From Pararhizobium capsulatum DSM 1112 (GTDB lineage Bacteria > Pseudomonadota > Alphaproteobacteria > Rhizobiales > Rhizobiaceae): a DNA stretch of 64,000 bases. Made by a program: the position numbers and the translations under genes. Below, piece by piece: positions 52,712 through 62,327 of this stretch (the stretch's first letter is position 1; every line of letters starts with the position of its first letter). The notes under the pieces are model-generated. The model had not been told where the DNA came from and searched no databases. It saw nothing but the letters and a program-made list of their open reading frames with translations. The DNA is taken from assembly GCF_030814475.1 (NCBI RefSeq), contig NZ_JAUSVF010000002.1, forward strand, positions 744,001 through 808,000. The letters run 5' to 3'.

Positions 52712-54169
52712 TTGCCAACTGAAACCGAGTTGAAACTGGAATTGATGGCAGATGCGGAGGAGAGGCTGCTTGCCTCCGGCCTCCTTGGCGAACCGACATC
52801 GAGAAAGGAACTGCGCTCCATATACTTCGACACGCCGGACTACCGATTGCGCAAAGCAGGTTTCTCGCTTCGAATTCGCACCAGCGGCGCCAGCCAGATG
52901 CAAACGGTGAAGGCGAGCGGAGCGGCAAGCGCACTGTTCGCACGCGACGAATGGGAGATGCCCATAACCGGCGACAGACCCGTGCTCGACTACACGACGC
53001 CGCTGAAAACCGACCTCGACATCACCGCCGAGGCTCTGTTGGCGCAGTTCTCCGTCGAAGTGTTGCGCCGGACGTGGAATGTCGAGGAGGGGGACACGCG
53101 TATCGAAGTGGCGCTCGATGATGGCCAGATCATCGCGGGCGATCGCCGGTTACCGTTGCGTGAACTGGAACTGGAGCTGAAGGGTGGCGGGGCAAACGGG
53201 TTGTTTGTTTTTGCTCGCAAAATCGATGAGATCGCACCCTTCCGTTTCGGTGTACGCTCGAAGGCAGAGCGTGGATACAGCCTGCGGGAAGAACTGCGGC
53301 CCGCCATAAAATCCGAACCCATCCTGCTCGACCGCCATATGACGGCGGCATCCTCGTTTCAGGCCATGGCTGAAGCCTGTTTCCGGCATTTCCGGCTGAA
53401 CGAGGATCTTTTCCTGCAAAATCGGGATGCATCGTCCCTGCATCAGGCGCGCATAGCGCTGAGGCGGCTTCGTTCCGCATTTTCCATCTACAAGGCGATG
53501 GTTCCGGACGCAGAATCCATTCGCCTGAAAGACGAACTGAAATGGCTTGCAAATACCCTCGGCAAGGCACGCGATATCGATGTGCTGATGGCAAAGCACG
53601 GTAGTGGCGATTTGCACGAGAGGCTGGAGACGGCCCGAAGCGAAGCCTACGAGAGGGTTATAGAGGAAGTACATTCGTCGCGGGCGAGAGCCCTGGCTCT
53701 GGATTTCAACAAATGGCTTCGCTGCGGAGAGTATCTGGAATTGCCGGAAACCGCAGAACTTAGAAACACGCCTGCTGCGGAATTTGCCCTGCAGGCCCTC
53801 GACCGCCAGCGCAGGAAGCTGAAGAAAACGGGACGCTGTCTTGCGGCGATCGGTGACGAACAACGTCATGAGGCTCGCAAGGCTGCGAAGAAGCTTCGCT
53901 ATGCCTGCGAATTCTTCACCTCGCTTTTCTCCGGTGCGCGCGCGCGAAAACGCTACGGGAAGTTCATCGGCCGGATGGAGAAGCTTCAGGACCGGTTGGG
54001 ACTGTTGAATGACCTGGTCATGGCACCGACAGTTTACGAAGCAGCCGGACTGACCGACATTGCAGCGACCCAGAATGGCATCAACGAGGAGGCCAAGGAA
54101 AAACTAATCACAGTATCCCAGCGGGCGCTCGACAAGCTGATTGAGGCCAAGCGCTTCTGGCGCGAGTGA
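52712..54169 (+). CDS. CYTH-CHAD domain protein
   Basis: 485 residues from a TTG at 52712 with GGAGAG six bases upstream; the frame is open further but has no better start. The N-terminus shows the CYTH motif ExExK (E4-T-E-L-K8) that binds Mg-triphosphate; CYTH spans about 1-195, with several Arg/Lys-Glu pairs lining the tunnel. CHAD (about 215-485) has conserved His in SSLHQARIALRRLRSAFSIY and DEQRHEARKAAKKLRYACEF, histidines proposed to bind phosphates or polyphosphate. Cytoplasmic; predicted triphosphatase or polyphosphate-associated protein. Stand-alone gene. Confidence 0.92.
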   Translation: MPTETELKLELMADAEERLLASGLLGEPTSRKELRSIYFDTPDYRLRKAGFSLRIRTSGASQMQTVKASGAASALFARDEWEMPITGDRPVLDYTTPLKTDLDITAEALLAQFSVEVLRRTWNVEEGDTRIEVALDDGQIIAGDRRLPLRELELELKGGGANGLFVFARKIDEIAPFRFGVRSKAERGYSLREELRPAIKSEPILLDRHMTAASSFQAMAEACFRHFRLNEDLFLQNRDASSLHQARIALRRLRSAFSIYKAMVPDAESIRLKDELKWLANTLGKARDIDVLMAKHGSGDLHERLETARSEAYERVIEEVHSSRARALALDFNKWLRCGEYLELPETAELRNTPAAEFALQALDRQRRKLKKTGRCLAAIGDEQRHEARKAAKKLRYACEFFTSLFSGARARKRYGKFIGRMEKLQDRLGLLNDLVMAPTVYEAAGLTDIAATQNGINEEAKEKLITVSQRALDKLIEAKRFWRE

Positions 54170-54385
54170 CGGACCTGTTGCTGCGGGCAAACTGCCCCGC
54201 ACCTGTGTTAAGGGGCTTGGCATGGGACCCGCAGTTATAGCGCCTTGCCTCGCCCCCGGCGTCATGTCACCGGCGGAACATCAAACGCAGTCGCGCTGCA
54301 GCAGATTGTTCCTGCAACGTCGGAACACCAAAAGCCAAGGCAGAATCGTCCGGCGGCGCAGCAACATGCAACGCAGGAGACAATA

Positions 54386-54847
54386 TTGAAACCCTTCAAA
54401 TACGCCGCCGTCTCACCGGCTGACCATGGAACCCCTGCCATGGCCTTCGGAAAACACGTCATCCGCATGATGGCCGCGAACACCGGCGGCAGCCTCGGCA
54501 TGTTGGAGGCGTTCGTGCCACCGGGCGGCGGCCCGCCGCTTCATATCCATGATCGGGAAGACGAGTTCTTCCGTGTGCTATCAGGTCGTTTCGGTTTCTG
54601 GTGCGCCGGAGACTATCTCGAACTTGGCGCCGGAGGCTGCATCGCTCTCCCCCGCGGCGTACCCCACCGCTTCCAGAATGTCGGCAAGGTGGAGGGCCAC
54701 CTGATGGTGGTCGTCATGCCTGGCGGCTTCGAGAGCTTCTTTCCTATCGTGGAACTGGGCAAGCCGCAGACGCCGGAAGAAATTGCTTCGATCGCAGCCG
54801 AATTCGGCCTGACATTCCTTCCGCCGGAAGACCAGAACGCGGCCTGA
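54386..54847 (+). CDS. Cupin-domain protein (quercetinase-like)
   Basis: 153 residues from a TTG at 54386 with AGGAG seven bases upstream. Single cupin barrel: motif 1 PPGGGPPLHIHDREDEFFRV supplies His, His and Glu as metal ligands; motif 2 LPRGVPHRFQNVG supplies the last His. All four ligands are present, so it is probably a metal-binding enzyme or sensor. Substrate unknown. Encoded 88 bp before the arylamine N-acetyltransferase gene. Confidence 0.85.
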   Translation: MKPFKYAAVSPADHGTPAMAFGKHVIRMMAANTGGSLGMLEAFVPPGGGPPLHIHDREDEFFRVLSGRFGFWCAGDYLELGAGGCIALPRGVPHRFQNVGKVEGHLMVVVMPGGFESFFPIVELGKPQTPEEIASIAAEFGLTFLPPEDQNAA

Positions 54848-54934
54848 GCGCAACCCGAAAACCCTTCACACCCCTACCCCGACACCTTCAACGATCCACC
54901 GATCGAAGGACGGTGCACGTCCATGGAGAACCAC

Positions 54935-55756
54935 ATGCAAAAACTTACCCCGCATCAGGTCGACCTCTATCTTGAACGCATCGGCGTCGAACGACCGGAC
55001 AAGCTTGACTTCGCAGCGCTTGCCGCCATTCATCGCGCCCATCTGATGACCTTCACCTGGGAGGCGTTGGATGCCTTCATGGGCTGGCCGTCATCGGTCG
55101 ATCCGCAAACGATATTCACCAAGATGGTGACCCGCAAACGCGGCGGCTGGTGTTTCGAAATGAACGGCCTGCTTGGGGCCGCCCTCGATGGTCTGGGGTT
55201 TCGAGTAACCCGCCTTTGCGGCGGCGTCGACCGGGAAAAGCTTGGTGATGCCGCCATCGGCAACCACCTGACACTCCGCGTCGATCTCGATCGGCCCTAT
55301 TTGGCGGAGGTGGGACTAGCCGACGCCATCGTCGAGCCGGTTCCCATGGCAATCGGTCCGCTCAGCCAGCGCGGTTTCGATTTTTCGATCATGCCGACCC
55401 ACGACAGCTGGTTGCGTTTCTACAACCATCCCCTTGGTCTTGCCCGAAGCTTCGACTTCCGCGCCGATCATCAGGACGAGACCGCACTTGCCGCTGCCCA
55501 GGCCTGGCTGATGCGCGATTCCGGTTCACCCTTCACCGGAACGCTGGCAATCCTGCGCCATACACGGGAGGGTTACGTTTCCCTCCAGAACAACCGTTTT
55601 CGCACGGTCACCGCCGTCGGCGATGTGGAACATCTCATCGAAACCATGGATGAGTTTGCAACCACGCTGTCCGATGTCTTCGCGCTCGACGTGCCACGCC
55701 ACGGCCAGGTCTGGGTAAGGGTGCAGGCCGTCCTGAGCCACAACAAAGCGGCGTAA
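54935..55756 (+). CDS. Arylamine N-acetyltransferase, Cys-His-Glu variant
   Basis: 273 residues from the ATG at 54935 (GGAGAA upstream; another ATG at 54923 adds four residues). Catalytic Cys73 in RGGWCFEMNGLLGA and His111 in IGNHLTLRVDL. The third triad position, Asp in the usual DVGFG, is Glu125 in YLAEVGLAD, one residue closer to the His. Bacterial NATs with Cys-His-Glu are known but rare. Transfers acetyl from acetyl-CoA to arylamines or hydrazines in the cytoplasm. Activity may be altered by the substitution. Confidence 0.88.
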   Translation: MQKLTPHQVDLYLERIGVERPDKLDFAALAAIHRAHLMTFTWEALDAFMGWPSSVDPQTIFTKMVTRKRGGWCFEMNGLLGAALDGLGFRVTRLCGGVDREKLGDAAIGNHLTLRVDLDRPYLAEVGLADAIVEPVPMAIGPLSQRGFDFSIMPTHDSWLRFYNHPLGLARSFDFRADHQDETALAAAQAWLMRDSGSPFTGTLAILRHTREGYVSLQNNRFRTVTAVGDVEHLIETMDEFATTLSDVFALDVPRHGQVWVRVQAVLSHNKAA

Positions 55757-55971
55757 CAGATACGCCGGCGTTCAGGCAGGGAAAGCCGGGCAACGCAAGG
55801 GCTCGGCTTCCTTGTCGGGAATATGACGCCTTACGCATGTCGTTTGCGCAAAACCGCTGAACACTTTTGCGCGACATGCTCCAACATTTTCCCCAGGATT
55901 GTCTTCTCCACTTCCATCGCAACCTGCTTGCGATAAAGTCGCCGGCAGAATCGATAGGCTAGGACAACAGC

Positions 55972-57213
55972 ATGACCCAGATCCCCCGCACCAATTGGTC
56001 AAAGAGTTATCACTACGGGTTTCGCGATTGCCTTATGCCCTTTTCACGTGAGGAATTGCAATCGACTGTCGCCACCGCGTCGCGGTTGAAAGTTCTGGGT
56101 TCGCGCCACTCCTTCAACGCGATTGCCGATGGTGATGTGGCGATTGTGCTGGGGCACATGCCGCTTGATCCTGTCATCGAGGCCGATGGCGGGCAGGTGT
56201 CGATCGCCGGCCACGCGACCTATGGGGACCTTGCTGCATTTCTTGCGAACCACAAGCTGGCGGTACACAATCTCGCGTCCCTGCCGCATATCTCCATCGC
56301 CGGGGCGATCGCGACAGCCACGCACGGCTCGGGTGATGGCAACGGCAATCTGGCAACCGCCGTCAGCGGCCTGGAGATCGTCACGGCCGACGGCAAGCTT
56401 CTCACCACGAAACGCGGCGATCCGGATTTCGACGGCATGGTGGTTCATCTGGGAGCGCTCGGTGTCGTCACGCGGGTGACGCTTGATACCCAGCCCGCCT
56501 TCGAGGTTTCCCAGAGCGTCTACGAAGGTCTGGGATGGGCCGCGCTGCTCGACAATCTCGATGCCATCATGGCGACCGGGTACAGCGTCAGCGTTTTCAC
56601 GGCCTGGGGCGACACCGCAGGTCAGGTCTGGGTAAAGAGCGCCGAACCATCGAAACCCCTGCCCGACGAGATATTCGGCGCCACGCTGGCGGCGGTGAAA
56701 CGACATCCAATCAGCGGCGTCGATCCCGAAAATGCCACGGACCAGCTGGGCGCCCGTGGCCTTTGGTCAGATCGGCTGTCCCATTTCAAAATGGGCTTTA
56801 CGCCGAGCAACGGCGATGAAATCCAGTCGGAATTCCATGTTCCGCGGCACCATGCGGCAGCCGCCATCGAGGCCGTTGCATCCATTCGCAAGAGCTTTGC
56901 CCACCTAGCCCAGGTCGCCGAGTTTCGGACGGTGGCGGCCGACGCTCTTTGGCTCAGCCCGCAATACAAGCGCGACACGCTTTCCATGCATTTCACCTGG
57001 GTCCGCGATCAGGTCGCAGTTGAGACTGCCGTTCGCCTTATCGAAGACGCGCTAGCGCCCTTCGATGCCCTGCCACACTGGGGCAAGGTGTTTTCGCGCA
57101 CGCCGATGGGCGGCCGCTATCCCATGATCGCGCGCTTCAAACAGCTCCGTGAGCGGCTGGACCCGAGCGGAAAATTCTCCAATCCGTGGCTCGAAGACGT
57201 TGTTTTCAGCTAG
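55972..57213 (+). CDS. FAD-linked alditol/aldonolactone oxidase-like protein
   Basis: 413 residues, the length of bacterial alditol and xylitol oxidases. N-terminal PP-loop FAD domain with VLGSRHSFNAIADG; the His of GSRHSF is the site of covalent flavin attachment in alditol oxidase. ATYGDLAAFLANHKLAVHNL and SIAGAIATATHGSGDGNGNL are the remaining FAD-binding segments. The C-terminal domain is the D-arabinono-1,4-lactone oxidase type, ending HWGKVFSRTPMGGRYP. It probably oxidises a polyol or sugar lactone with O2. No obvious operon partners. Confidence 0.87.
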   Translation: MTQIPRTNWSKSYHYGFRDCLMPFSREELQSTVATASRLKVLGSRHSFNAIADGDVAIVLGHMPLDPVIEADGGQVSIAGHATYGDLAAFLANHKLAVHNLASLPHISIAGAIATATHGSGDGNGNLATAVSGLEIVTADGKLLTTKRGDPDFDGMVVHLGALGVVTRVTLDTQPAFEVSQSVYEGLGWAALLDNLDAIMATGYSVSVFTAWGDTAGQVWVKSAEPSKPLPDEIFGATLAAVKRHPISGVDPENATDQLGARGLWSDRLSHFKMGFTPSNGDEIQSEFHVPRHHAAAAIEAVASIRKSFAHLAQVAEFRTVAADALWLSPQYKRDTLSMHFTWVRDQVAVETAVRLIEDALAPFDALPHWGKVFSRTPMGGRYPMIARFKQLRERLDPSGKFSNPWLEDVVFS

Positions 57214-57264
57214 AAGCCACGCAGGCCGGGAGACGTCATGCCCTGGAGGATGTCTTTTCGGAAC

Positions 57265-57298
57265 AACCGGTCCCCACTTTTCCCTGACAAATTCTAGG
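57265..57298. repeat. Half copy of the 6318-6368 palindromic repeat
   Basis: AACAACCGGTCCCCACTTTT followed by CCCTGACAAATTCTAGG matches the complement of the right-hand half of the element at 6318-6368 at nearly all positions. As there, it lies between convergent genes and touches the end of a coding region. Confidence 0.65.
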
Positions 57299-58448
57299 CT
57301 GAGTGAACCGGGGTTTCGCTCAGTTCGCAGACCGCGGTGCCAATCGTCATCGTATTGCCTCGCCAGTCGATGGTTCCGCCAATCCAGCTGCGGACCCAGA
57401 TCAAGGGCATCATCACATCCCTGACGATCATGGCGGGCAGGGACCATCGGGAAAGCCGCCAGCCCTTTGCCGCAGCAAGCGCCATTTCCGGCAGGTAGAT
57501 GGAGGCGGCAATCAGGAGAACCATCGCCGGGAGACCGATGTCTGCCGAAGCAGCGGCGAGAAGCCCGAGAAGCAAAGGCGGAAAGGCGCCTAGAACGATT
57601 TCCGGGGTGAACAAGCCTGGAAACGTCACGCGCCGAAGCCGCGCCCAGCGGCACTGACGCGACCACACGTCATGCATGCTGCGCCGGCCGAGGGGCTGGT
57701 CGAACGGGCAGGATACCAGATGGACGCTCCGGCCAGTCCGGCGCACCAGCTTGGTTGCCGCTGCATCCTCGGCAATCTCGGCGTTGAGCGCCTGAATGCC
57801 GCCGTTTGCGTCCAGCATCGGCTTGTACCAAAGCATGCTCTTGCCCTGGGCGAAGCCGAAACCGATCGCTTCGCCGGCATATTGCCATCGCGCCTGCTGG
57901 GTATTGAGGAACATACACTCGACTTCAGCCCAGAAACCATCCGGACGCGAGCCGATGGGCGTGGAGCAGACCACGCCCGTATTCTTCCGCCAGCCCGCAA
58001 GCAGGTGCTGGACATAATCCGCAGGCATGAGCACATTGGAATCGGCAAGGACGACCCAGTCATGGCGCGCCGCCCGCCAGCCCTTGACGCAATTGTTGAG
58101 CTTCGGATTGGCGCTGATCCGATCGTCTCCGGTAAGGATATGCACCTCCACGAGAGGATGCGCGGCGATCATCTTGCGGATATCCCTGAGAACCGGATCA
58201 TCGACATCCGCAACACAGAAGATCAGTTCATAGTCGGGCCAGTTCAGCTGGAAAGCGGCCTGCAGCGTTTCCGTCGTGAAGTTTTCGATCCCGCGCATCG
58301 GCACGACGATCGAGACTGGCGGGTTACCGGAGATGATCGGCGAAGGCGCATGCTTCGATGTCATTCGCCGGCCGGCGACCACGACGCTCGCCAGGTTGAG
58401 AGCCACGAGAAATCCTGTAGCAAGGCTGAGTGCCATCTCCATGCGCAA
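57294..58448 (-). CDS. GT21-type (ceramide glucosyltransferase-like) glycosyltransferase
   Basis: 384 residues. N-terminal membrane anchor (ALSLATGFLVALNLASVVVA), GT-A domain starting PVSIVVPMRGIENFTTETLQ, acidic motifs FCVADVDDP, VVLADSNVLM and AEIAEDAA, and (Q/R)xxRW as RQCRWARLRR; then two or three C-terminal membrane segments. This order is the GT21 ceramide glucosyltransferase-like family. Rhizobial members (Agrobacterium, Mesorhizobium) are processive lipid glycosyltransferases making glycosylated diacylglycerols, used as surrogate lipids under phosphate limitation. The exact lipid acceptor is inferred only. Confidence 0.85.
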   Translation of the reverse strand: MRMEMALSLATGFLVALNLASVVVAGRRMTSKHAPSPIISGNPPVSIVVPMRGIENFTTETLQAAFQLNWPDYELIFCVADVDDPVLRDIRKMIAAHPLVEVHILTGDDRISANPKLNNCVKGWRAARHDWVVLADSNVLMPADYVQHLLAGWRKNTGVVCSTPIGSRPDGFWAEVECMFLNTQQARWQYAGEAIGFGFAQGKSMLWYKPMLDANGGIQALNAEIAEDAAATKLVRRTGRSVHLVSCPFDQPLGRRSMHDVWSRQCRWARLRRVTFPGLFTPEIVLGAFPPLLLGLLAAASADIGLPAMVLLIAASIYLPEMALAAAKGWRLSRWSLPAMIVRDVMMPLIWVRSWIGGTIDWRGNTMTIGTAVCELSETPVHSA

Positions 58449-58625
58449 TTACTCCAGTCAGGCGCCAATTGCGCCGATTCAGCGCAACAGGCAGCGTTCA
58501 TCCTGTCCGAGAGACACCATTGTCACATGACATCGCGATGACACGAGGGTGGCGCGTGATCGACACGTTCATCTTTTGCAAGGCTTTTTCCAAGGACGTT
58601 TCGACGCGGAGAGCCTGGACCCCGT

Positions 58626-59492
58626 TCATTTCGCGAATTTTCGCGCACCAGCGACGCAAAGGATGACAGCCACCGTCACGGCCAGCATCGACCAGCTTAC
58701 GGACTCGTGCAGCAAGGTTGCCGCCAGCGCCAGACCGAAGAAGGGCTGCAGCAATTGCAGTTGCCCGACGGCGGCAATGCCGCCCTGGGCAAGCCCACGA
58801 TACCAGAAGATGAAACCGATCAGCATGCTGAAGCACGAGACATAGGCCAATCCGATCAGCGCAGGCGTCTCGATCTCCGCGAAGCTGGGGGGCATCGTGT
58901 AAAGCGACACAGCAATCGTCAGCGGCAACGACAGGACAAGCGCCCAGGAAATGACCTGCCAACCGCCAAGCGTCCGCGACAACCGGCCGCCCTCGGCATA
59001 ACCGAGACCGCAGACAACGACAGCCGCCAGCATCAGCATGTCGCCAACAGGCGACGTCGAAATCCCCTGCGTCACGGCAAAGCCAGCAACCAGAACACTG
59101 CCGAGCGCAGAAAAGAACCAGAAGGCCGGCTTTGGCCTTTCACCTCCGCGAAGAACGCCAAACAGCGCTGTTGCAAGCGGCAGGAGGCCAATAAAAACGA
59201 TCGAATGGGCTGATGTCACGTGTTGCAGCGCCAGCGCCGTGAGGAGCGGAAATCCGACGACCACGCCACCTGCGATGACGGCCAAAGACAGGAAATCGCG
59301 GCCTTGAGGACGCTTTTCCCGAAAAACGACCAGCAATGCCAGAGCAAGAATGCCGGCGGTGGCGGCGCGCGCGACGGTCAGGAATACGGGATCGAACTGC
59401 ATGACCGCAACACGGGTCGCAGGCAGCGAGCCGCTGAAGATCACCACACCAACCAAGCCATTCAACAGTCCAGACGTTGTTTTATCCATCAT
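58626..59492 (-). CDS. EamA/DMT-family transporter
   Basis: 288 residues from the ATG at 59492 (GAGGAAG upstream). Ten hydrophobic segments in two homologous EamA halves, starting MDKTTSGLLNGLVGVVIFSG after a second Met. Drug/metabolite exporter family, often for amino acids or related metabolites. Divergent from a MocR-type regulator with a palindrome between them, so its expression and substrate are probably linked to that regulator; MocR/EamA pairs are common. Confidence 0.88.
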   Translation of the reverse strand: MMDKTTSGLLNGLVGVVIFSGSLPATRVAVMQFDPVFLTVARAATAGILALALLVVFREKRPQGRDFLSLAVIAGGVVVGFPLLTALALQHVTSAHSIVFIGLLPLATALFGVLRGGERPKPAFWFFSALGSVLVAGFAVTQGISTSPVGDMLMLAAVVVCGLGYAEGGRLSRTLGGWQVISWALVLSLPLTIAVSLYTMPPSFAEIETPALIGLAYVSCFSMLIGFIFWYRGLAQGGIAAVGQLQLLQPFFGLALAATLLHESVSWSMLAVTVAVILCVAGARKFAK

Positions 59493-59558
59493 CACATCTT
59501 CCTCATGCTTTGCGCCGTTATCTCCGAAGATGGATGGTGGGGCCAGCGACACTCTGAT

Positions 59559-59576
59559 ACAGTTTCGTCAAACTGT
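59559..59576. promoter_or_regulatory. Palindrome in the EamA/MocR divergent region
   Basis: ACAGTTT-CGTC-AAACTGT, a perfect 7-bp inverted repeat with a 4-bp spacer, 22 bp before the MocR start and 66 bp from the transporter start. Likely MocR binding site controlling both genes. Confidence 0.65.
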
Positions 59577-59598
59577 TATGGATGTGGAAGCAGTACAG

Positions 59599-61056
59599 AT
59601 GACCGGGGAAAAGACAGGCGGCGCGACGCGGGTGGTCATGGTGATGGCCACGATCAGGCAAAGGATCGCGGGGCGTAGCCTCACGCCCGGCGCCAAGCTG
59701 CCCTCGGTACGCAGCCTCGCCGCAGCGCTGAAAGTGTCGACGTCGACAGTGGTCGACGCCTATGAGCGGCTTGTCGGCGAAGGCGCCATCCTGTCCAGGC
59801 CCGGATCCGGCTTCTATGTGGCAGGCCAGGCCGCACCCTTTTCGCTCGTTGAAGCTGGTCCCCAGCTGGATCGGGTCGTCGATCCTTTCTGGGTTTCCCG
59901 CCAATCCCTGGAGACGAGCGACGACATCCTGAAACCCGGCTGCGGCTGGCTTCCCTCGGGCTGGCTACCGCAGCAAAGCATGCGTCGCGCCCTTCGGACC
60001 ATGTCGCGGGCGGAAGGACCGGTCCTGGCCGACTACAGTTCACCGCTCGGCCTGCCGTCACTGAGGCAGCTCATTGCGCGGCGCATGGCCGAACGGGGCA
60101 TGGAAGCGTTTCCCGATCAGATCATGCTGACGGAATCGGGCACGCAAGCGATCGACCTCATCTGCCGGTTGCTTCTCGAAGCAGGCGACACAGTTCTCAT
60201 CGACGATCCCTGCTACTTCAATTTTCATGCCCTGCTCCGCGCCCACAGGGCAAAAATCGTCAGCGTGCCTTACACGCCTTCCGGACCCGATATCGAGGTT
60301 CTCGCCCGCGTGCTCGCCGACCATCGCCCGCGCCTCTACATCACGAATTCTGCGATCCACAATCCAACGGGGGCGACGCTCTCACCGGTCGTGGCGCACC
60401 GCGTCCTGAAACTTGCTGATCAATTCGACCTGACGATCGTCGAGGACGATATCTTCGCGGATTTCGAACATGTGCCAGCTCCGCGCCTTGCCGCCTTCGA
60501 CGGATTGACGCGGGTCATCCATATCGGCAGCTTTTCGAAAACCCTGTCGGCCTCCGCACGCTGCGGCTTCGTCGCGGCACGGCCGGAATGGATCGATGGG
60601 CTGACCGATCTCAAGATAGCAACCTCCTTCGCAGGCGGGCGTCTAAGCTCCGAACTGGTTCTGGCGACCTTGAGCGACGGCAGTTACCGCAAGCATGTGG
60701 AAGCGTTGCGCCATAGTCTTGCCCAGGCGATGGCGACGGTTTCGACCCGGTTGAAAGCTCTCGGAATAATTCCCTGGCTTGAACCCCAGGCCGGTATTTT
60801 CCTCTGGTGCAGGTTGCCGGACGATATCGACGCCGCCGATGTCGCGCGTATTGCCCTGGAAAGAAACATCGTGCTGGCCCCAGGAAACGTCTTCAGCCTC
60901 TCCCAATCAGCCAGCAGCTTCATGCGCTTCAACGTTTCGCAAACGCTGGATCCGCATGTGTTCGACGTGCTGGGTGACGCACTGGACACGGTGCGCAAGC
61001 CTGATTTTTCCCAATCGGGTACGCGAGAGGAATTTGCTGCAGCGGGTCGCGGGTAA
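59599..61056 (+). CDS. MocR-type GntR/aminotransferase regulator
   Basis: 485 residues from the ATG at 59599 (GGAAG upstream; ATG at 59578 would overlap less well). N-terminal GntR winged helix with GAKLPSVRSLAAALKVSTST and GEGAILSRPGSGFYVAG, followed by a fold-type I aminotransferase domain with the PLP Lys in IGSFSKTLSASARCGF and the usual NPTGATLSP. MocR proteins use PLP as a sensor cofactor and regulate amino-acid or amine metabolism. Divergent from the EamA transporter; shares the palindrome at 59559-59576. The effector is probably an amino compound. Confidence 0.93.
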   Translation: MTGEKTGGATRVVMVMATIRQRIAGRSLTPGAKLPSVRSLAAALKVSTSTVVDAYERLVGEGAILSRPGSGFYVAGQAAPFSLVEAGPQLDRVVDPFWVSRQSLETSDDILKPGCGWLPSGWLPQQSMRRALRTMSRAEGPVLADYSSPLGLPSLRQLIARRMAERGMEAFPDQIMLTESGTQAIDLICRLLLEAGDTVLIDDPCYFNFHALLRAHRAKIVSVPYTPSGPDIEVLARVLADHRPRLYITNSAIHNPTGATLSPVVAHRVLKLADQFDLTIVEDDIFADFEHVPAPRLAAFDGLTRVIHIGSFSKTLSASARCGFVAARPEWIDGLTDLKIATSFAGGRLSSELVLATLSDGSYRKHVEALRHSLAQAMATVSTRLKALGIIPWLEPQAGIFLWCRLPDDIDAADVARIALERNIVLAPGNVFSLSQSASSFMRFNVSQTLDPHVFDVLGDALDTVRKPDFSQSGTREEFAAAGRG

Positions 61057-61142
61057 ACCGAACCTAACACAATGTATCTGCGTTTCATTCCGTGCCACAC
61101 TGACCGGAGGCACAGCTTTGTCTGTCGCCATCGGGGAGCATT

Positions 61143-62321
61143 ATGGCCAAGAATACGCAACACTGGCTTCGAAAAGAAGGTTCCTCCTCGACGAAAGCGA
61201 GCTTTCCCGAACTGTTCTTTGATCTGGTCTTCGTCTTCGCCCTGATCCAGCTCTCCGAAACGCTGGTGGAAGATTTCACCTTCGGCATTGCGGCGGCGGC
61301 CCTGCTTTTCATCTTCGCGCTCTGGTGGGTCTGGATCCAGACGGCCTGGGTTACAAACCTGCTGGATTCGGAAATCGAGCCGGTCAGGCTGCTGCTGTTT
61401 GGCCTCATGTTTCTTGGCATCGTGCTGGCGATTGCGCTTCCCAAGGCTTTTGCTGACATGGGGCTCGTCTTCGCGCTTGCCTATGCGGCCATGCAGCTCA
61501 GCCGGTCGTTGTTTGCGCTTTATGCCTTCCGCGACACTGACGGTGCGTCGTTCAGGGCTTTTGTCCGGATTACCCTCTGGCTTTCGCTTTCGGCCATCTT
61601 CTGGATCGCGGGTGGACTCTCCGATCCCCACTTGCGCGTCATCTTGTGGATTACCGCCCTTGTCGTCGAGTACATGGGTCCCCTGCTGCGATACTGGGTA
61701 CCCTCAATCGGCGCCTCACCGCCGGAAACGCTCGACATCGATGGTGAGCACCTTGCCGAGCGCTGCGCGCTCTTTGTCATCATCGCGCTTGGCGAGACGA
61801 TCCTGACGACGGGCAAGAACGCATCCACCAATCTGGAAAATGCAGGCACCGCCGCCGTGCTGGCCCTGGCTTTCCTGACAACGGTGCTGATGTGGTGGAT
61901 CTATTTTCACGACGGTCAGGAAAAAGCCGCCGACAAGGCGGAAGCAACCAGCGAACCGCAGGCGACTGCCCAACACCTCTTCATCTACGGACACCTGCCC
62001 ATCGTCGCCGGCATCCTGCTGACGGCCGTCGGTGAGGATTTCACGCTGTCCTATGCCGAAGCAAAAAGCGCTTACAATCATGCCGTCGCCATTCTCGGCG
62101 GTCCGATCCTGTTTCTGGCGGGAACGGCGTGGATGAAGGCTGCGTCGTCGAGGATCATCCCCTATTCTCACGCTGCCGGCATCGCCTTGTTGGCAGCGTC
62201 CGCCCTGCTCGTGCCCTACGCCGCTAATTTCGTGATCCAGGCCGTGGCGACAACGATCCTGCTCCTTGTCGCCCTGTGGGAATATACCGCTCTGAAACGC
62301 CCCTCGCAGGCGCCTCAATAG
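61143..62321 (+). CDS. Low-temperature-requirement A (LtrA) family membrane protein
   Basis: 392 residues, about ten hydrophobic segments. The N-terminus has the LtrA signature FPELFFDLVFVFALIQLSET, and LGETILTTGKNAS lies in the middle as in the family (ALGE). LtrA was named from a cold-sensitive Listeria mutant, but molecular function is unknown. Inner-membrane protein. Converges with the ribulokinase gene with only 6 bp between. Confidence 0.9.
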   Translation: MAKNTQHWLRKEGSSSTKASFPELFFDLVFVFALIQLSETLVEDFTFGIAAAALLFIFALWWVWIQTAWVTNLLDSEIEPVRLLLFGLMFLGIVLAIALPKAFADMGLVFALAYAAMQLSRSLFALYAFRDTDGASFRAFVRITLWLSLSAIFWIAGGLSDPHLRVILWITALVVEYMGPLLRYWVPSIGASPPETLDIDGEHLAERCALFVIIALGETILTTGKNASTNLENAGTAAVLALAFLTTVLMWWIYFHDGQEKAADKAEATSEPQATAQHLFIYGHLPIVAGILLTAVGEDFTLSYAEAKSAYNHAVAILGGPILFLAGTAWMKAASSRIIPYSHAAGIALLAASALLVPYAANFVIQAVATTILLLVALWEYTALKRPSQAPQ

Positions 62322-62327
62322 GTTTCG

